In this document: positions 43,927 through 53,561 of the stretch, in pieces
How the letters are laid out: each line of letters opens with the position of its first letter
How positions within the stretch are numbered: position 1 is the first letter of the stretch
Assembly (NCBI RefSeq): GCF_040196175.1
Contig: NZ_JBEFNF010000001.1
Coordinates: 1,054,001 to 1,118,000, forward strand
Source of the DNA: Halospina sp040196175
Lineage (GTDB): Bacteria > Pseudomonadota > Gammaproteobacteria > Pseudomonadales > Oleiphilaceae
Direction: 5' to 3'
DNA length: 64,000 bases
The notes under the pieces: generated by a model
The model's database searches: none
What the model saw: the letters and a program-made list of their open reading frames with translations, nothing else
What the model was told of the DNA's origin: nothing
Translations under genes and position numbers: made by a program

Positions 43927-44944
43927 GGGTTCGGTCCTTTCCCGGCTGTTCAAGCTGTTGGTCGAGTGCGGTCACCAGCGAATCATCCGGCTGGGCGATC
44001 ACGTCCAGAACCCAGACGTCGTCACTGGCAATTGCGCGGCATTTTACGCCATCCTTGGCCGTCATCACGACGGGTCCATGCAGAAAGTTCAGGTCTTGCG
44101 CACGGAAACGGTAGTGATCATCAAACGGATGAGGGATAACCCGGGCACCGAGTCCTGTTAGCGTATCAAAGAAACGGGCCGGGTTCCCGATCCCTGCCAC
44201 GCCGTTCACGACACGCCCCTGGAGCCATTCCAGGCCTCGGATTTCGCCACTGTGAAGGTTGCGAAGGGCTGTTGGCACAAGTTCTATCGGGTGGCACTGC
44301 ACGCTTTTGGGGAAGAGGGTCTGGAAAGCGTTATGTGTCGGTTGCCCCGTTATCACGCAGAAATCCACAGATTGGACGCGTTCCAGGGGTTCCCGCATTG
44401 GTCCTACCGGCAACAGCGCGCCATTGCCGATACCACGGGCACCGTCAAAAATGCAGAACTCCAGTGCTCTGCCGAGGGCGTAGTGCTGCAGACCGTCGTC
44501 ACAGACAAGCACATCGCCGAGCTGATGGCGTTCTGCATAGGCTGCTGCGCGCGCTCGGGTGGGATCAACCAGCACCGGTGCGCCCGTTTGCTGCGCCAGC
44601 ATCACCGGCTCATCCCCGCACTCCGCCGGGTCGGCGTCCGGTTTGGCCACGAAGGGGTAGTAATCCGGTGTCGCGCCATACCCCCGACTCAGGATGACTG
44701 GATGCCAGCCCCCAATCCGGAGATGCTCCACCAGCCATGCGGTGAAAGGTGACTTGCCGGTGCCGCCAACCGTAATATTCCCCACCACCAGCACCGGCAG
44801 AGGCGAATGATGAACAGTACGCCGGCCACTTGTATAAGCCTTACGCCGGCGTTTAACCAGCCAGCCATACAGCCAAGCCAGTGGCGCGAGCCATAATAGA
44901 GGACGTCGATCCGAATACCAGAGCCGTTCCAGCTTATTCCCCAT
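43919..44944 (-). CDS. lpxK: Tetraacyldisaccharide 4'-kinase
   Basis: Phosphorylates the lipid A precursor at the 4' position on the inner membrane. The 341-residue protein has an N-terminal membrane helix (LWLAPLAWLYGWLV), Walker A VGNITVGGTGKSPF, and the LpxK motifs ILSRGYG, GDEP and DVLVCDDGLQHYAL. It follows msbA by 15 bases, so lipid A completion and export are encoded together. Confidence 0.97.
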   Translation of the reverse strand: MGNKLERLWYSDRRPLLWLAPLAWLYGWLVKRRRKAYTSGRRTVHHSPLPVLVVGNITVGGTGKSPFTAWLVEHLRIGGWHPVILSRGYGATPDYYPFVAKPDADPAECGDEPVMLAQQTGAPVLVDPTRARAAAYAERHQLGDVLVCDDGLQHYALGRALEFCIFDGARGIGNGALLPVGPMREPLERVQSVDFCVITGQPTHNAFQTLFPKSVQCHPIELVPTALRNLHSGEIRGLEWLQGRVVNGVAGIGNPARFFDTLTGLGARVIPHPFDDHYRFRAQDLNFLHGPVVMTAKDGVKCRAIASDDVWVLDVIAQPDDSLVTALDQQLEQPGKDRTHG

Positions 44945-44959
44945 AGCCCGGCCCTGTGG

Positions 44960-46726
44960 TCAGCCTTCCTCTGAAAACTGCAGGCGGTGCAGCGCTGCGT
45001 AAGCCCCGTCACGTTCCATCAGCTCGTGGTGGCTGCCGATCTCCGCCAGACGGCCACCGTCCATGACCGCGATGCGGTCCGCGGACTCGATGGTTGATAG
45101 ACGGTGGGCAATGACAAGCGTGGTTCGCCCCGCCATAACCTCTTCCAGTGCCTCCTGGATATGGCGCTCAGACTCCGTATCCAGCGAGGAGGTGGCCTCG
45201 TCGAGTATCAGTATGGGGGCGTCCTTGATTAACGCCCGTGCGATCGCCAGACGTTGACGCTGGCCGCCGGAAAGGAGCACTCCGTTATCCCCAACAACCG
45301 TGTCGAAGCCGTCCGGCAGATTCTCAATGAACGACAGCGCATGGGCCTTACGCGCTGCCTCCCGGATCGACTCACGACTGGCACCGCTCATTTCACCGTA
45401 AGCGATGTTACTGGCCACGGTGTCGTTGAACAGCACCACACTCTGCGTGACCAAAGCAATCTGGCGCCGCAGTGACTCCAGGGTAAACTCCCGTATTGAA
45501 ATGCCATCAATCCGGATGTCACCTTCCGTCAGTTCATAGAAACGCGGGATCAGGCTCACCAGGGTGGATTTGCCGCTACCCGAGCGCCCCACCAGAGCCA
45601 CGGTCTCGCCTTGCGCCACAGTCAGGTTGATGCCCTGAAGCACGTATTCATACTGCGCATCGTAATGGAACCAGACGTCACCAAAATCGATGCGGCCATC
45701 AACGCGCCCCGGATCACGGGTACCGCTATCCTCTTCCTCGGGGTAATCGATGCTCTCAAAAATGCTCTGGGAGGCCGCGATACCCTTCTGGATCTTGGCA
45801 TGCACTGAGGTCAGCTGGCGGACTGGCTTCGCCATGGTCGAGGCGGCCGTAATGAACGCCACAAACTGGCCGGTGCTCATGGCATCCCGGAATTCCGGAG
45901 ACAGTGCCACCCAGATCAGGAAACCGATCGCTAGCGAGACCAGGACCTGGACCACTGGAGTGCTGATGGCCTGGGTCTTGGCCATTTTCAGGCTCTGGCG
46001 CAGGTTGTCGCGGCTAACCTTGCGGAAACGCCCGGACTCACGCTGCGCGCCACCGAAGGTGCGGACCACACGGTAGCCGGTAATGGCCTCGGACGACACA
46101 TGGGTCACATCCCCCATGGAATACTGGATGCGCCGGCTGATGCGCCGGAAGCGGCGGCTTACATAGCTGATGATCCAGCCGATAATCGGCCCCACTGCCA
46201 GGAACAGCAGGGTCAGCTTCCAGTTGGTGTAGAACATGAAGCCGAGCAGCCCGACCACGGTCAGCCCTTCCCGGAGGATGATCGTCACTGCCTCCGTGGC
46301 AGCAGACGTCACCTGCTCGATATTGAAGGTGATCTTGGAAACCAGGTGACCGGAAGATGTCTGGTCGTAGAACCGTGAGGGCACCCGCATGAGATGATCA
46401 AACACCTGCACACGCATAACATTGACGATATTCCGGCCCACGTAGTTCATGTAGTACTTGCTGAGAAAGAAACCAACGCCGCGGACCGTGAACACGCTTA
46501 TAATCAGCAGTGGCAGGAATCGACGATTCTCGGTTGTTGGATTCTGGAGCGCCTCAATCACGAACTCCATGGACCAGGCCATGGCCGTGGACGCACCGGC
46601 ATATACGGTATTGCCCAACGTCGCTACAGCAAAAGCTACCCAGAAAGGAATTGCATAGCGCAGGAGTCGCTTATACACCTGCCAGTTGGTGAGGTCCGAA
46701 ATATCAGCATCATTCGCCATTGGCAT
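44960..46726 (-). CDS. msbA: Lipid A export ABC transporter MsbA
   Basis: Homodimeric half-transporter that flips lipid A-core across the inner membrane. I start at ATG 46726, eight bases after AGGA; ATG 46720 is an in-frame alternative. This gives 588 residues, the MsbA size. Six membrane helices fill the first 320 residues. The ATPase half has Walker A GRSGSGKST, the signature LSGGQRQRLAIARA and Walker B ILILDEATSSLD. The start lies inside exbD with a 17-base overlap. Confidence 0.94.
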   Translation of the reverse strand: MPMANDADISDLTNWQVYKRLLRYAIPFWVAFAVATLGNTVYAGASTAMAWSMEFVIEALQNPTTENRRFLPLLIISVFTVRGVGFFLSKYYMNYVGRNIVNVMRVQVFDHLMRVPSRFYDQTSSGHLVSKITFNIEQVTSAATEAVTIILREGLTVVGLLGFMFYTNWKLTLLFLAVGPIIGWIISYVSRRFRRISRRIQYSMGDVTHVSSEAITGYRVVRTFGGAQRESGRFRKVSRDNLRQSLKMAKTQAISTPVVQVLVSLAIGFLIWVALSPEFRDAMSTGQFVAFITAASTMAKPVRQLTSVHAKIQKGIAASQSIFESIDYPEEEDSGTRDPGRVDGRIDFGDVWFHYDAQYEYVLQGINLTVAQGETVALVGRSGSGKSTLVSLIPRFYELTEGDIRIDGISIREFTLESLRRQIALVTQSVVLFNDTVASNIAYGEMSGASRESIREAARKAHALSFIENLPDGFDTVVGDNGVLLSGGQRQRLAIARALIKDAPILILDEATSSLDTESERHIQEALEEVMAGRTTLVIAHRLSTIESADRIAVMDGGRLAEIGSHHELMERDGAYAALHRLQFSEEG

Positions 46727-47138
46727 CGGGGCTTTCCTGGGTGCTGATACTGAGGCCGGTAAAGCCAAGGCTGCCAGCGATGTCCATGGCGCGGACGACC
46801 AGTTCATGACGGGCATCGGCGTCGGCGGTGATAATAAACGGCAGATCGGTATTGCCGTCGGCCACGCGCTCGACACGCTGGTTCAAAGCCTCGCGTTCAA
46901 CACCCTCGAGGCGCTCGCCGTTGACGGAGTAGACACCATCCGCGCTGATCTCCACCTCGATGCGCTCCGTCTCCTGTTCCGCTTCGTTGCCTTCGGCCTC
47001 GGGAAGGTCAATCTGAAGCTCTGTCTCGCGAGTGAAAGTGGTCGATACCATGAAGAAAATCAGCAGCAGGAACACCACATCAATCAGCGGCGTGAGGTTG
47101 ACCGAAACCTCCTGTTGCGATTGGCGCCGGAACTTCAC
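46710..47138 (-). CDS. exbD: ExbD/TolR-family proton-channel subunit
   Basis: Inner-membrane protein of 142 residues. After a short cytoplasmic segment the single helix VNLTPLIDVVFLLLIFFMV carries the essential Asp of the proton channel; a periplasmic domain follows. It starts at GTG 47138, overlapping the exbB stop as GTGA. With ExbB it should energise a TonB- or Tol-like partner; neither tonB nor tolA is in the window. This position upstream of the lpx genes is conserved in Pseudomonas. Confidence 0.92.
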   Translation of the reverse strand: MKFRRQSQQEVSVNLTPLIDVVFLLLIFFMVSTTFTRETELQIDLPEAEGNEAEQETERIEVEISADGVYSVNGERLEGVEREALNQRVERVADGNTDLPFIITADADARHELVVRAMDIAGSLGFTGLSISTQESPDANGE

Positions 47139-47770
47139 TGCTCACCGCCCTCGTCGACAATAATGTCGCGATCGCCGTGGACAACTTCCACCAGCTTGAT
47201 CGCTTCCTGCTCCATATTCACGACCATTTCATCAACCCGGCGGATGAAGAAGCGGTGAAAGATCAGCGCCGGAATGGCGACCGTCAGGCCAGCGGCTGTG
47301 GTGATCAGTGCCTCCGAAATACCGCCTGCCAGAACGCTGGGGTCGCCTACCCCGGCAAGCTGGATCTGCGAAAACACCTTAATCATGCCGATGACCGTGC
47401 CCAGCAGCCCCAGTAGCGGCGTGATGACAGCGATGGTCCCGAGCGGGTTCAGGAAACGCTCAAGCTCATGAACGACCTGCGCGGCCTCATGCTCGATGCT
47501 CTCCTTCATGATGTCGCGGCCATGTTTGGCGTTACTGAGCCCGGCCGCCATGATCCGGCCGATCGGCGAGGATTCCTGGATCGCCTTGAGGCGGCGCGAG
47601 TTCAGTTCTTTTTTTTTGATCAGGCGCCAGAGTTCATTGGTGGTCGCTGCTGGCGCCACGCGGTTGATCCGCAGTGCGTAGAACCGCTCAATGATGATGG
47701 CTAGCGCCAGTACGGAACAGATCAGAAGCGGAATCATGATGAATCCGCCAGGCCTCAGAAGCTCGAGCAC
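47135..47770 (-). CDS. exbB: ExbB/TolQ-family proton-channel subunit
   Basis: Inner-membrane protein of 211 residues with three hydrophobic helices (about residues 11-30, 110-135 and 150-180). The last two contain the MotA/TolQ/ExbB motif IAVITPLLGLLGTVIGMIKVF. It begins at GTG 47770, 36 bases after comEC. It could serve the TonB receptor encoded at 21.7-23.8 kb, but that link is speculative. Confidence 0.93.
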   Translation of the reverse strand: MLELLRPGGFIMIPLLICSVLALAIIIERFYALRINRVAPAATTNELWRLIKKKELNSRRLKAIQESSPIGRIMAAGLSNAKHGRDIMKESIEHEAAQVVHELERFLNPLGTIAVITPLLGLLGTVIGMIKVFSQIQLAGVGDPSVLAGGISEALITTAAGLTVAIPALIFHRFFIRRVDEMVVNMEQEAIKLVEVVHGDRDIIVDEGGEQ

Positions 47771-47806
47771 ACGCCTTCTCCATGCTGTTGAACAAGCGCC
47801 AATACT

Positions 47807-49876
47807 CTAGCACAGGCGTGCCTTCTGGCCACAATCCCGAGTGTACTCAACGCGCCAACCTGCTTGTTCCGGCACCAACCGGATTTCGCCTGTGTGGGGT
47901 GTGAACAGCACCCGGGTCTGAGCCTGCTGGTAACGCTTAATAGCAGGTGCGCCAGCCCTGCCCTGGTACCAGTCCGGTGGAGCCAGAACAGAGACCTCTG
48001 GGGAAAGGGCCTTGATAAACCCAAGCTGAGAGGATCGCCCCTGACCACCACGCGGCGCCAGCAGCATTCCAATGCTTCTGGCATCGTCCATTTGCGGCAA
48101 AAGACGCCTTTCGCCACGCCGGGTTACAGGGCCGGAGAGTAACGCTGTACGTTCTCCGCTGCGCAACAGCAGAGAGCATTGCCCCTCAGGTGTCACTACC
48201 CCACTGAGCGTGACGTTCGCCATAGCCCCTGCCTGTACCGTTTCGCACTCGGATGCTGCAGTCACATGCCGGAGCTTCGGCAACCTGGGGGAGCGCCAGT
48301 GGTGCTGCCTCGTCATCGCCGGATGCGCCATCACCAGGTGATCGATCCGCTCCACATCGAGTGCTTCCAGCCAGGAGCCGATCCGGTCGCGGGTTATGGC
48401 ACGGACTCGGGCATCCGGTTCCCGCCCATCGAACAGTATCGTCCGTGTGCCATCCCGGATCAGAACTACCGGCCCACCCACACCATCCGGTATTCGCAGC
48501 TCCCGGACGTCGGCTACAGAAGCCGCCCTATCCTTCTCGGCTAGAGGCACGAGCGTCAGTACCAACACCGCCAATAGGCGGTAGGGCCAACCAACCGGCA
48601 GCAGCGTGCACAGTACAATACCAGCCGCCAAAACTGCGGTCTCAGCAGCGGGCAAAGGCAACTCAAACGCCCCTTGCTGGGCCCATCCCAGGAACGACCA
48701 CAGGACAGTGACGGCTAAATCCACCCCGGGCGCCGCCCAACCAGCCGTTTCCGGGGTGAGCAACAGCAACGGAGCAGCAATCAGAAGCACTGGCATCACC
48801 ACGACGGACAGCCAGGGAATGGCCACCAGATTTACTGCAAACGCGATGCCTGAGGGAGCCATTCCATGCCAAAGCAGCAATGGCGCGAGACCGGCCACGA
48901 CGGAAACCTGGGCCAGCATCAGACCGAGTAGGGCCCCAGTCCCCCGCAAACGGGCTCCGAGCCCCAGGATCAGACAGGCAACGGCACCGAACGACAGCCA
49001 GAACCCGGGGCCCCACGGCGCTCTTGGCTCCAGCATCACGACGATCAGCACTGCCAGCAGCCAGCCATCCCAGAGCCGCCACTGGCGGCCAAAGTTCAGC
49101 ATCCAGGCTGCCACAACCACCATCACCAATGCTCTCTGGGTTGGCACAGTGAAACCGGCGAGCAATGCGTACCCAGCCGCCACCAGGCCCACCAATGCAA
49201 ACGCTGCCAGACGGCTCGCGGCGGGTCGCTGGTGCGCGATACGAGTAAGGGGTAACCCTAGGGCGACGCCGGCCAGCGCGGCGACCAGCCCAACATGCAG
49301 ACCGGAGATAGCCACCAGGTGCTGCGCACCGGTCGCCTGAAGCCGTGCCCAATGCTCCTCATTGAGCCCCGCACGACTGCCCAGCAGCAGCGCCTCCACC
49401 AGCTCCGGGAAGCGCAGCCGCTCCCCGTGGTGATTCAGGCGGTGGATCAGCGCAATCCGCGCCGAATGATAATGGCAGCTTAGCCCGCACAGTTCCGGCG
49501 CGGGCTCGATCTCGCTGACGGCCGCAACAGCGCCAACACGCTCCCGCCAAAGCCATCGTTCGAATCCTCCCCCACCCGCATTAAGAGGCGCGCGCGGCGG
49601 GCGCAGACGGGCATCGAGCACGACGCCACCGCTGATGCTGTGCCGTGACAGGTCGCTGTCGAACGTGGCTCTGATCCGTTTGGGCAGCTCGTCGTTGTCA
49701 CCGCCTGTACAGAGTACAAAGGCAAGACGATCGCCGCTGCTGGCGCTGGCGGGTTCACAGACATAGCCTTTAACCCTTATCGATTCCGGCCACGTCTGCG
49801 TTGTCGCGGGTGGCTGACCCCCCGACCATTCCATTAAGATACGTACAACTATCAACGCCAGCATCCCTGCGCGCAT
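47807..49876 (-). CDS. comEC: ComEC/Rec2-family DNA-uptake channel with degenerate nuclease domain
   Basis: Inner-membrane channel for single-stranded DNA in transformation, 689 residues. A soluble N-terminal domain is followed by the ComEC core, with LVAISGLHVGLVAALAG as the competence motif, PTQRALVMVVVAAW, and about ten helices. The C-terminal metallo-beta-lactamase-like domain keeps ILFDGREPD, but the expected SHxDxDH site reads MAHPAMTRQHH, losing most metal ligands. The channel half looks intact. It probably starts the envelope cluster transcript and is divergent from the DUF2062 gene. Confidence 0.9.
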   Translation of the reverse strand: MRAGMLALIVVRILMEWSGGQPPATTQTWPESIRVKGYVCEPASASSGDRLAFVLCTGGDNDELPKRIRATFDSDLSRHSISGGVVLDARLRPPRAPLNAGGGGFERWLWRERVGAVAAVSEIEPAPELCGLSCHYHSARIALIHRLNHHGERLRFPELVEALLLGSRAGLNEEHWARLQATGAQHLVAISGLHVGLVAALAGVALGLPLTRIAHQRPAASRLAAFALVGLVAAGYALLAGFTVPTQRALVMVVVAAWMLNFGRQWRLWDGWLLAVLIVVMLEPRAPWGPGFWLSFGAVACLILGLGARLRGTGALLGLMLAQVSVVAGLAPLLLWHGMAPSGIAFAVNLVAIPWLSVVVMPVLLIAAPLLLLTPETAGWAAPGVDLAVTVLWSFLGWAQQGAFELPLPAAETAVLAAGIVLCTLLPVGWPYRLLAVLVLTLVPLAEKDRAASVADVRELRIPDGVGGPVVLIRDGTRTILFDGREPDARVRAITRDRIGSWLEALDVERIDHLVMAHPAMTRQHHWRSPRLPKLRHVTAASECETVQAGAMANVTLSGVVTPEGQCSLLLRSGERTALLSGPVTRRGERRLLPQMDDARSIGMLLAPRGGQGRSSQLGFIKALSPEVSVLAPPDWYQGRAGAPAIKRYQQAQTRVLFTPHTGEIRLVPEQAGWRVEYTRDCGQKARLC

Positions 49877-49930
49877 CGCACCCTTCCCTAGTCGTGCCGT
49901 GTTTCTATTCGGATGAGGTAAACTTCATTC

Positions 49931-50464
49931 ATGGACAGACGTTTTTTCAAGCGCCTCATCCCTCATCCGGATCAGCTGCGCCGGTTTCGCGCGCTGCAGT
50001 TTCTCGGCCACGTGCTGCATGAACCCAATCTTTGGCACATCAACCGTCACTCAGTGTCCCGGGCAATCCTTCTTGGCGTGTTCTGGTGCATGATTCCCAT
50101 GCCCTTCCAGAGCGTCCCTGCGGCCATGACCGCAATATGGTTCAACGCCAATCTGCCGTTAACCCTGGTCACCATTTGGATCAGCAACCCCTTGACAATG
50201 GGCCCAATGCTCTATGCCGGTTACGCCACGGGGGTTCTGATGCTCGGTCGCCCAGAGGAGGCCGACCGATTCCAACTCAGCTGGGAATGGATCAGCGGCC
50301 GTGTTATCGAAGTTGGTGTTCCCCTTTACATGGGATCGCTGATTCTGGGCCTTCTGCTCTCCCTTAGTGCCTATCTCGCCATTCAGCATTTATGGCGCCG
50401 GCGGGTGCGACAACGTTGGCAGCAACGCAAGCGCGAGCGCCGGATCACGAGGAAGCCGCACTGA
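49931..50464 (+). CDS. DUF2062 membrane protein
   Basis: Protein of 177 residues with the DUF2062 pattern: LWHINRHSVSRAILLGVFWCMIPMPFQSVPA, ISNPLTMGPMLYAGYATG, three or so hydrophobic helices and a very basic C terminus (RRRVRQRWQQRKRERRITR). Function is unknown. Its 3' end overlaps lolD by 20 bases in convergent orientation. Confidence 0.87.
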   Translation: MDRRFFKRLIPHPDQLRRFRALQFLGHVLHEPNLWHINRHSVSRAILLGVFWCMIPMPFQSVPAAMTAIWFNANLPLTLVTIWISNPLTMGPMLYAGYATGVLMLGRPEEADRFQLSWEWISGRVIEVGVPLYMGSLILGLLLSLSAYLAIQHLWRRRVRQRWQQRKRERRITRKPH

Positions 50465-51134
50465 GGCCGCCATGATCCAGGCGCATCACGCGCCCCATCC
50501 CCTGCGCGAGTTCCAGGTCATGGGTAACTACCACAAAAGAAGCGTCCAGCTGTTCGTTCAGCTCCCGCATCAGCCCCTGGATACGCTCGCCCGTTTCGTC
50601 ATCCAGATTGCCCGTGGGCTCATCCATCAGCACACAGCGCGGATCGTTAACCAATGCCCTTGCGATCGCAACCCGCTGTCGCTCACCACCGGATAGCTCT
50701 GAGGGTTTGTGCTTGAGCCGCTCGCCCAGCCCCACGCGCTCCAGCAGATCCCGAGCCTTGGCCCTGGCCTGGCGCGGGTTGAAACGCCCCAGTGCCGCCG
50801 GTAGTGCGACATTATCCAGCGCACTAAACTCCGCCAGCAGATGATGGAACTGATACACAAAGCCCAGCGTACGGTTGCGGAACCGGCAGCGCTCGCGCTC
50901 GCGCATGCCATGGATTCGCTCTCCGCCAATCCACACCTCGCCATCGCTGGGCCGGTCCAGCCCGCCAAGCATGTTGAGAAGCGTGGTTTTGCCGGAACCG
51001 GAGCTGCCGACAATGGCCAGGGTTTCTCCAGATGCCACACTCAGGTTCACGTCCGAGAAGACTCGCAGGGTATCCTGCCCCTCCCGGTAAGTCTTGGCGA
51101 GATTCCGGCACTGGATAATCGGTGTTTCACTCAT
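50445..51134 (-). CDS. lolD: Lipoprotein-releasing ABC ATPase LolD
   Basis: ATPase that powers extraction of lipoproteins from the inner membrane to LolA. From ATG 51134 it has 229 residues. Walker A is GSSGSGKTTLL, the LolD-typical LGFVYQFHHLLAEFSALDNVA precedes the signature LSGGERQRVAIARAL, and Walker B is CVLMDEPTGNLD. The FQFHHLL-like segment separates LolD from MacB ATPases. The start overlaps the lolC stop by eight bases. Confidence 0.96.
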   Translation of the reverse strand: MSETPIIQCRNLAKTYREGQDTLRVFSDVNLSVASGETLAIVGSSGSGKTTLLNMLGGLDRPSDGEVWIGGERIHGMRERERCRFRNRTLGFVYQFHHLLAEFSALDNVALPAALGRFNPRQARAKARDLLERVGLGERLKHKPSELSGGERQRVAIARALVNDPRCVLMDEPTGNLDDETGERIQGLMRELNEQLDASFVVVTHDLELAQGMGRVMRLDHGGLSAASS

Positions 51135-52368
51135 AACGCAGGGCCTCCGCCGGCTGAACCCGGGAAGCGCGCCACGCCGGGTAGATGGTTGCAAGCAGGC
51201 TCATTGCCAAACCTGCGCCGCCCACAATGAGCACGTCATTGAGTTGGAGTTCGGACGGCAGGTAACTGATGAAATACACATCCGCGCTCAGGAACTGCAT
51301 GCTCAATATGCTCTCGATCCACTCGATCACGCTGCTGATGTTGAGCGCCAGCAGCACGCCCAGTCCGGTGCCGATGAGCGTGCCGCCCACGCCGATGACA
51401 CCACCCTGAATGATGAAAACCGCCATAATGCCTGCCGGCGTCATCCCCATGGTCCGAAGGATCGCGATGTCCGCTTTCTTATCCGTCACCACCATGACCA
51501 GGGCCGAGACGATGTTGAACGCAGCCACCGCCACGATGAACATCAGCAACAGACCAATCATGGTCTTCTCCATCTGGATGGCCTGGAACAGATTCCCGTG
51601 AGTCTGAGTCCAGTTCATGGTCCGATAGGCGCCGGGCAAAGACTGCGCGATCCGGTTGGCCACCATCGGAGCCTGGAACAGCTCTTCCACCTGAATCCGA
51701 ACCCCCTGAGCCCTGTCCCCAAGACGCAGTAGTTTGCCCGCGTCCTTGTAATGAATGAGGGTGTAGCTGCTATCCAGCTCCGCTCCCACGCTGAACGTTC
51801 CCACCAGCGTGAATCGCTTCATCCTGGGCAGCACTCCCGCGGGCGAAACGGACGCTTCAGGTAAGACTACCGTCACCTTGTCACCCATGCGGATGCCCAG
51901 TCGCCGTGCCAGCGCCTCCCCGAGGATGATGCCGAATTCATCCGCTTTCAGATCGGAAAGACTGCCATGGGTCATGTGTTTCTGGATGATCGATACGTCG
52001 GGTTCGTAGTCAGGATCAACACCGTTGATCAGCGCACCCTGGACCTCGCCCCTGCCGGTCAGCATCCCCTGGGCTCTTGAGAACGGGGCCACGCCAGTCA
52101 CCTTGGAGTTGGACTCAGCCACGTTGGCCACATCCCGCCAATCCTCCATGCCCTCCGGGCTCTGGACTACCGCATGGGGTACCATGCCCAGGATCCGTTC
52201 GCGCAGTTCCCGATCAAAGCCGTTCATGACCGACAGTACCGTAATCAGGACCATGACCCCGAGGATCAGGCCCAGCATCGAGACCAGCGAGATGAAGGAA
52301 ATGAAGTGATTGCGTCGTTTGGCGGCGGTGTAGCGCAGGCCGATGAATACGGAAAGAGGTCTGAACAT
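51127..52368 (-). CDS. lolC: Lipoprotein-releasing permease LolC/LolE (possibly LolF)
   Basis: FtsX-type permease of 413 residues with one N-terminal helix, a large periplasmic domain and three C-terminal helices. FIGLRYTAAKRRNHFISFIS at the start is the LolC/E hallmark. NWTQTHGNLFQAIQMEKTM just before the second helix is LolC-like and includes the region next to the LolA-binding hook. No lolE follows lolD, so this may be either LolC with a distant partner or a single LolF-type permease. Confidence 0.9.
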   Translation of the reverse strand: MFRPLSVFIGLRYTAAKRRNHFISFISLVSMLGLILGVMVLITVLSVMNGFDRELRERILGMVPHAVVQSPEGMEDWRDVANVAESNSKVTGVAPFSRAQGMLTGRGEVQGALINGVDPDYEPDVSIIQKHMTHGSLSDLKADEFGIILGEALARRLGIRMGDKVTVVLPEASVSPAGVLPRMKRFTLVGTFSVGAELDSSYTLIHYKDAGKLLRLGDRAQGVRIQVEELFQAPMVANRIAQSLPGAYRTMNWTQTHGNLFQAIQMEKTMIGLLLMFIVAVAAFNIVSALVMVVTDKKADIAILRTMGMTPAGIMAVFIIQGGVIGVGGTLIGTGLGVLLALNISSVIEWIESILSMQFLSADVYFISYLPSELQLNDVLIVGGAGLAMSLLATIYPAWRASRVQPAEALRYE

Positions 52369-52460
52369 AGATACGTACCGGAATCCTTGGGCAGGTCGGC
52401 CGTGCCTGCACTGTAATGAATCACTGTTACACTCTTGAGGAACGCGTCCAGGAGAAAGTC

Positions 52461-53057
52461 ATGCCGTCAGAACACGATTCCGAGCGTCGCCAGTTCTACC
52501 GCATCGAGGACTGTATAGGCCTCGAATGCCGTCAACTCAGCGGGGAGCCAACCGCTCCCGCCGATACCCTTTTTGAGGGTGGTGAAACGCTCCCGCTGGA
52601 GGAGGAGCTGCAGCGGCATGATGCGGAGATCCGCCACCAGATCGGGCTGCTTTCGGAAAACGACCGGATTCTCTCCCAGCTCGCCCGTGCCCTCAACGAG
52701 AAGCTCGACACGGTGGCGCGGATTATGGCCTTTCAGAAGAATCCCTTGCAAGACAGTGATTGGGTTCACGTGACTCTGTCTGAAGGAGGACTATCTTTTG
52801 CCACTACCCAACTGACTCCCACGGTGGACGCGCGTATGGCAGTACGCCTGACCCTGATGCCCGAACTCAGCCAGGTAGCCGCCTTCGCCCGTGTGGTATC
52901 GCTGGAGGAAACCGGAGAAGGAACGCGCCTGCACCTGCAGTTTCAGCACATGGAAGACGCTGTGCGCCAGCAGATTGCCCGTCATGTGCTCCGGATACAG
53001 GCTCGCAAACGCCAGCAGATACGCCAGCGCCGAGAAACTGGCATGAACTCGGCCTGA
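52461..53057 (+). CDS. PilZ-like protein with central coiled coil
   Basis: Protein of 198 residues from ATG 52461, seven bases after GGAG. ERRQFYRIEDCIGLECRQ supplies an RxxxR-like start, a helical region (about residues 45-90) has coiled-coil character, and VTLSEGGLSFATTQ supplies the SxxG part of the second PilZ motif. The C terminus is strongly basic. Cyclic-di-GMP binding is plausible, but the two motifs are separated by a longer insert than in a minimal PilZ domain. It is divergent from lolC. Confidence 0.72.
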   Translation: MPSEHDSERRQFYRIEDCIGLECRQLSGEPTAPADTLFEGGETLPLEEELQRHDAEIRHQIGLLSENDRILSQLARALNEKLDTVARIMAFQKNPLQDSDWVHVTLSEGGLSFATTQLTPTVDARMAVRLTLMPELSQVAAFARVVSLEETGEGTRLHLQFQHMEDAVRQQIARHVLRIQARKRQQIRQRRETGMNSA

Positions 53058-53131
53058 TTCGACGCAGCCTGCTGGTACGCTATAGTTAGGGCAACACTTA
53101 CGGATCACCGAGTCTGACCGGAACTAAAACC

Positions 53132-53512
53132 ATGCACACACGCAATACCCGCCAGCTTTGTTGCTGGCTTGTCTCTGTCACACTGCTGCCTCTGGTGGTT
53201 TCAACCACATTGGCCCAACAGATGGCCAACCCTGAGGCCGACGCAGCCAGCGCACGCAGCCAGCAGGAACAGAAGAAGGCAAACCACACCAGCCACCCCT
53301 TGAGCCTGAAAATCCAGCAGGCGGAAGGAATACGCACCCCACGCCGGGGTGAACGCATGGACTCTGTCCAGAACCGTTTCGGCAAGCCACAATCGCGGCG
53401 TGGCCCGGTGGGTGACCCCCCCATCACGCGCTGGCAATACCCGCAATTTGTCGTCGTATTTGAAGGCAAGTGGGTGATCGACACCGTAGTGGAGTCTGAC
53501 AGCGACAACTGA
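53132..53512 (+). CDS. Small exported conserved protein, SmpA/BamE-like
   Basis: Protein of 126 residues with a signal peptide ending near TTLAQQ. The mature part has a polar Gln/Lys-rich stretch and then MDSVQNRFGKPQSRRGPVGDP, ITRWQYPQFVVVFEG and VIDTVV. This is the helix-plus-sheet pattern of SmpA/BamE-type periplasmic domains, in which FGxP follows the helices. There is no lipobox cysteine at the cleavage site, so it is probably soluble in the periplasm. I know no named gene for it. Confidence 0.68.
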   Translation: MHTRNTRQLCCWLVSVTLLPLVVSTTLAQQMANPEADAASARSQQEQKKANHTSHPLSLKIQQAEGIRTPRRGERMDSVQNRFGKPQSRRGPVGDPPITRWQYPQFVVVFEGKWVIDTVVESDSDN

Positions 53513-53561
53513 ACCCGGTATTGTTGCGCCTCTACAATCAATGCCTGAGGTTTCCTGAGCC

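Noticed and set aside
42958..44139. 393-codon open frame on plus opposite kdsB and lpxK
   Set aside because: It overlaps three conserved minus-strand genes and has no signature.
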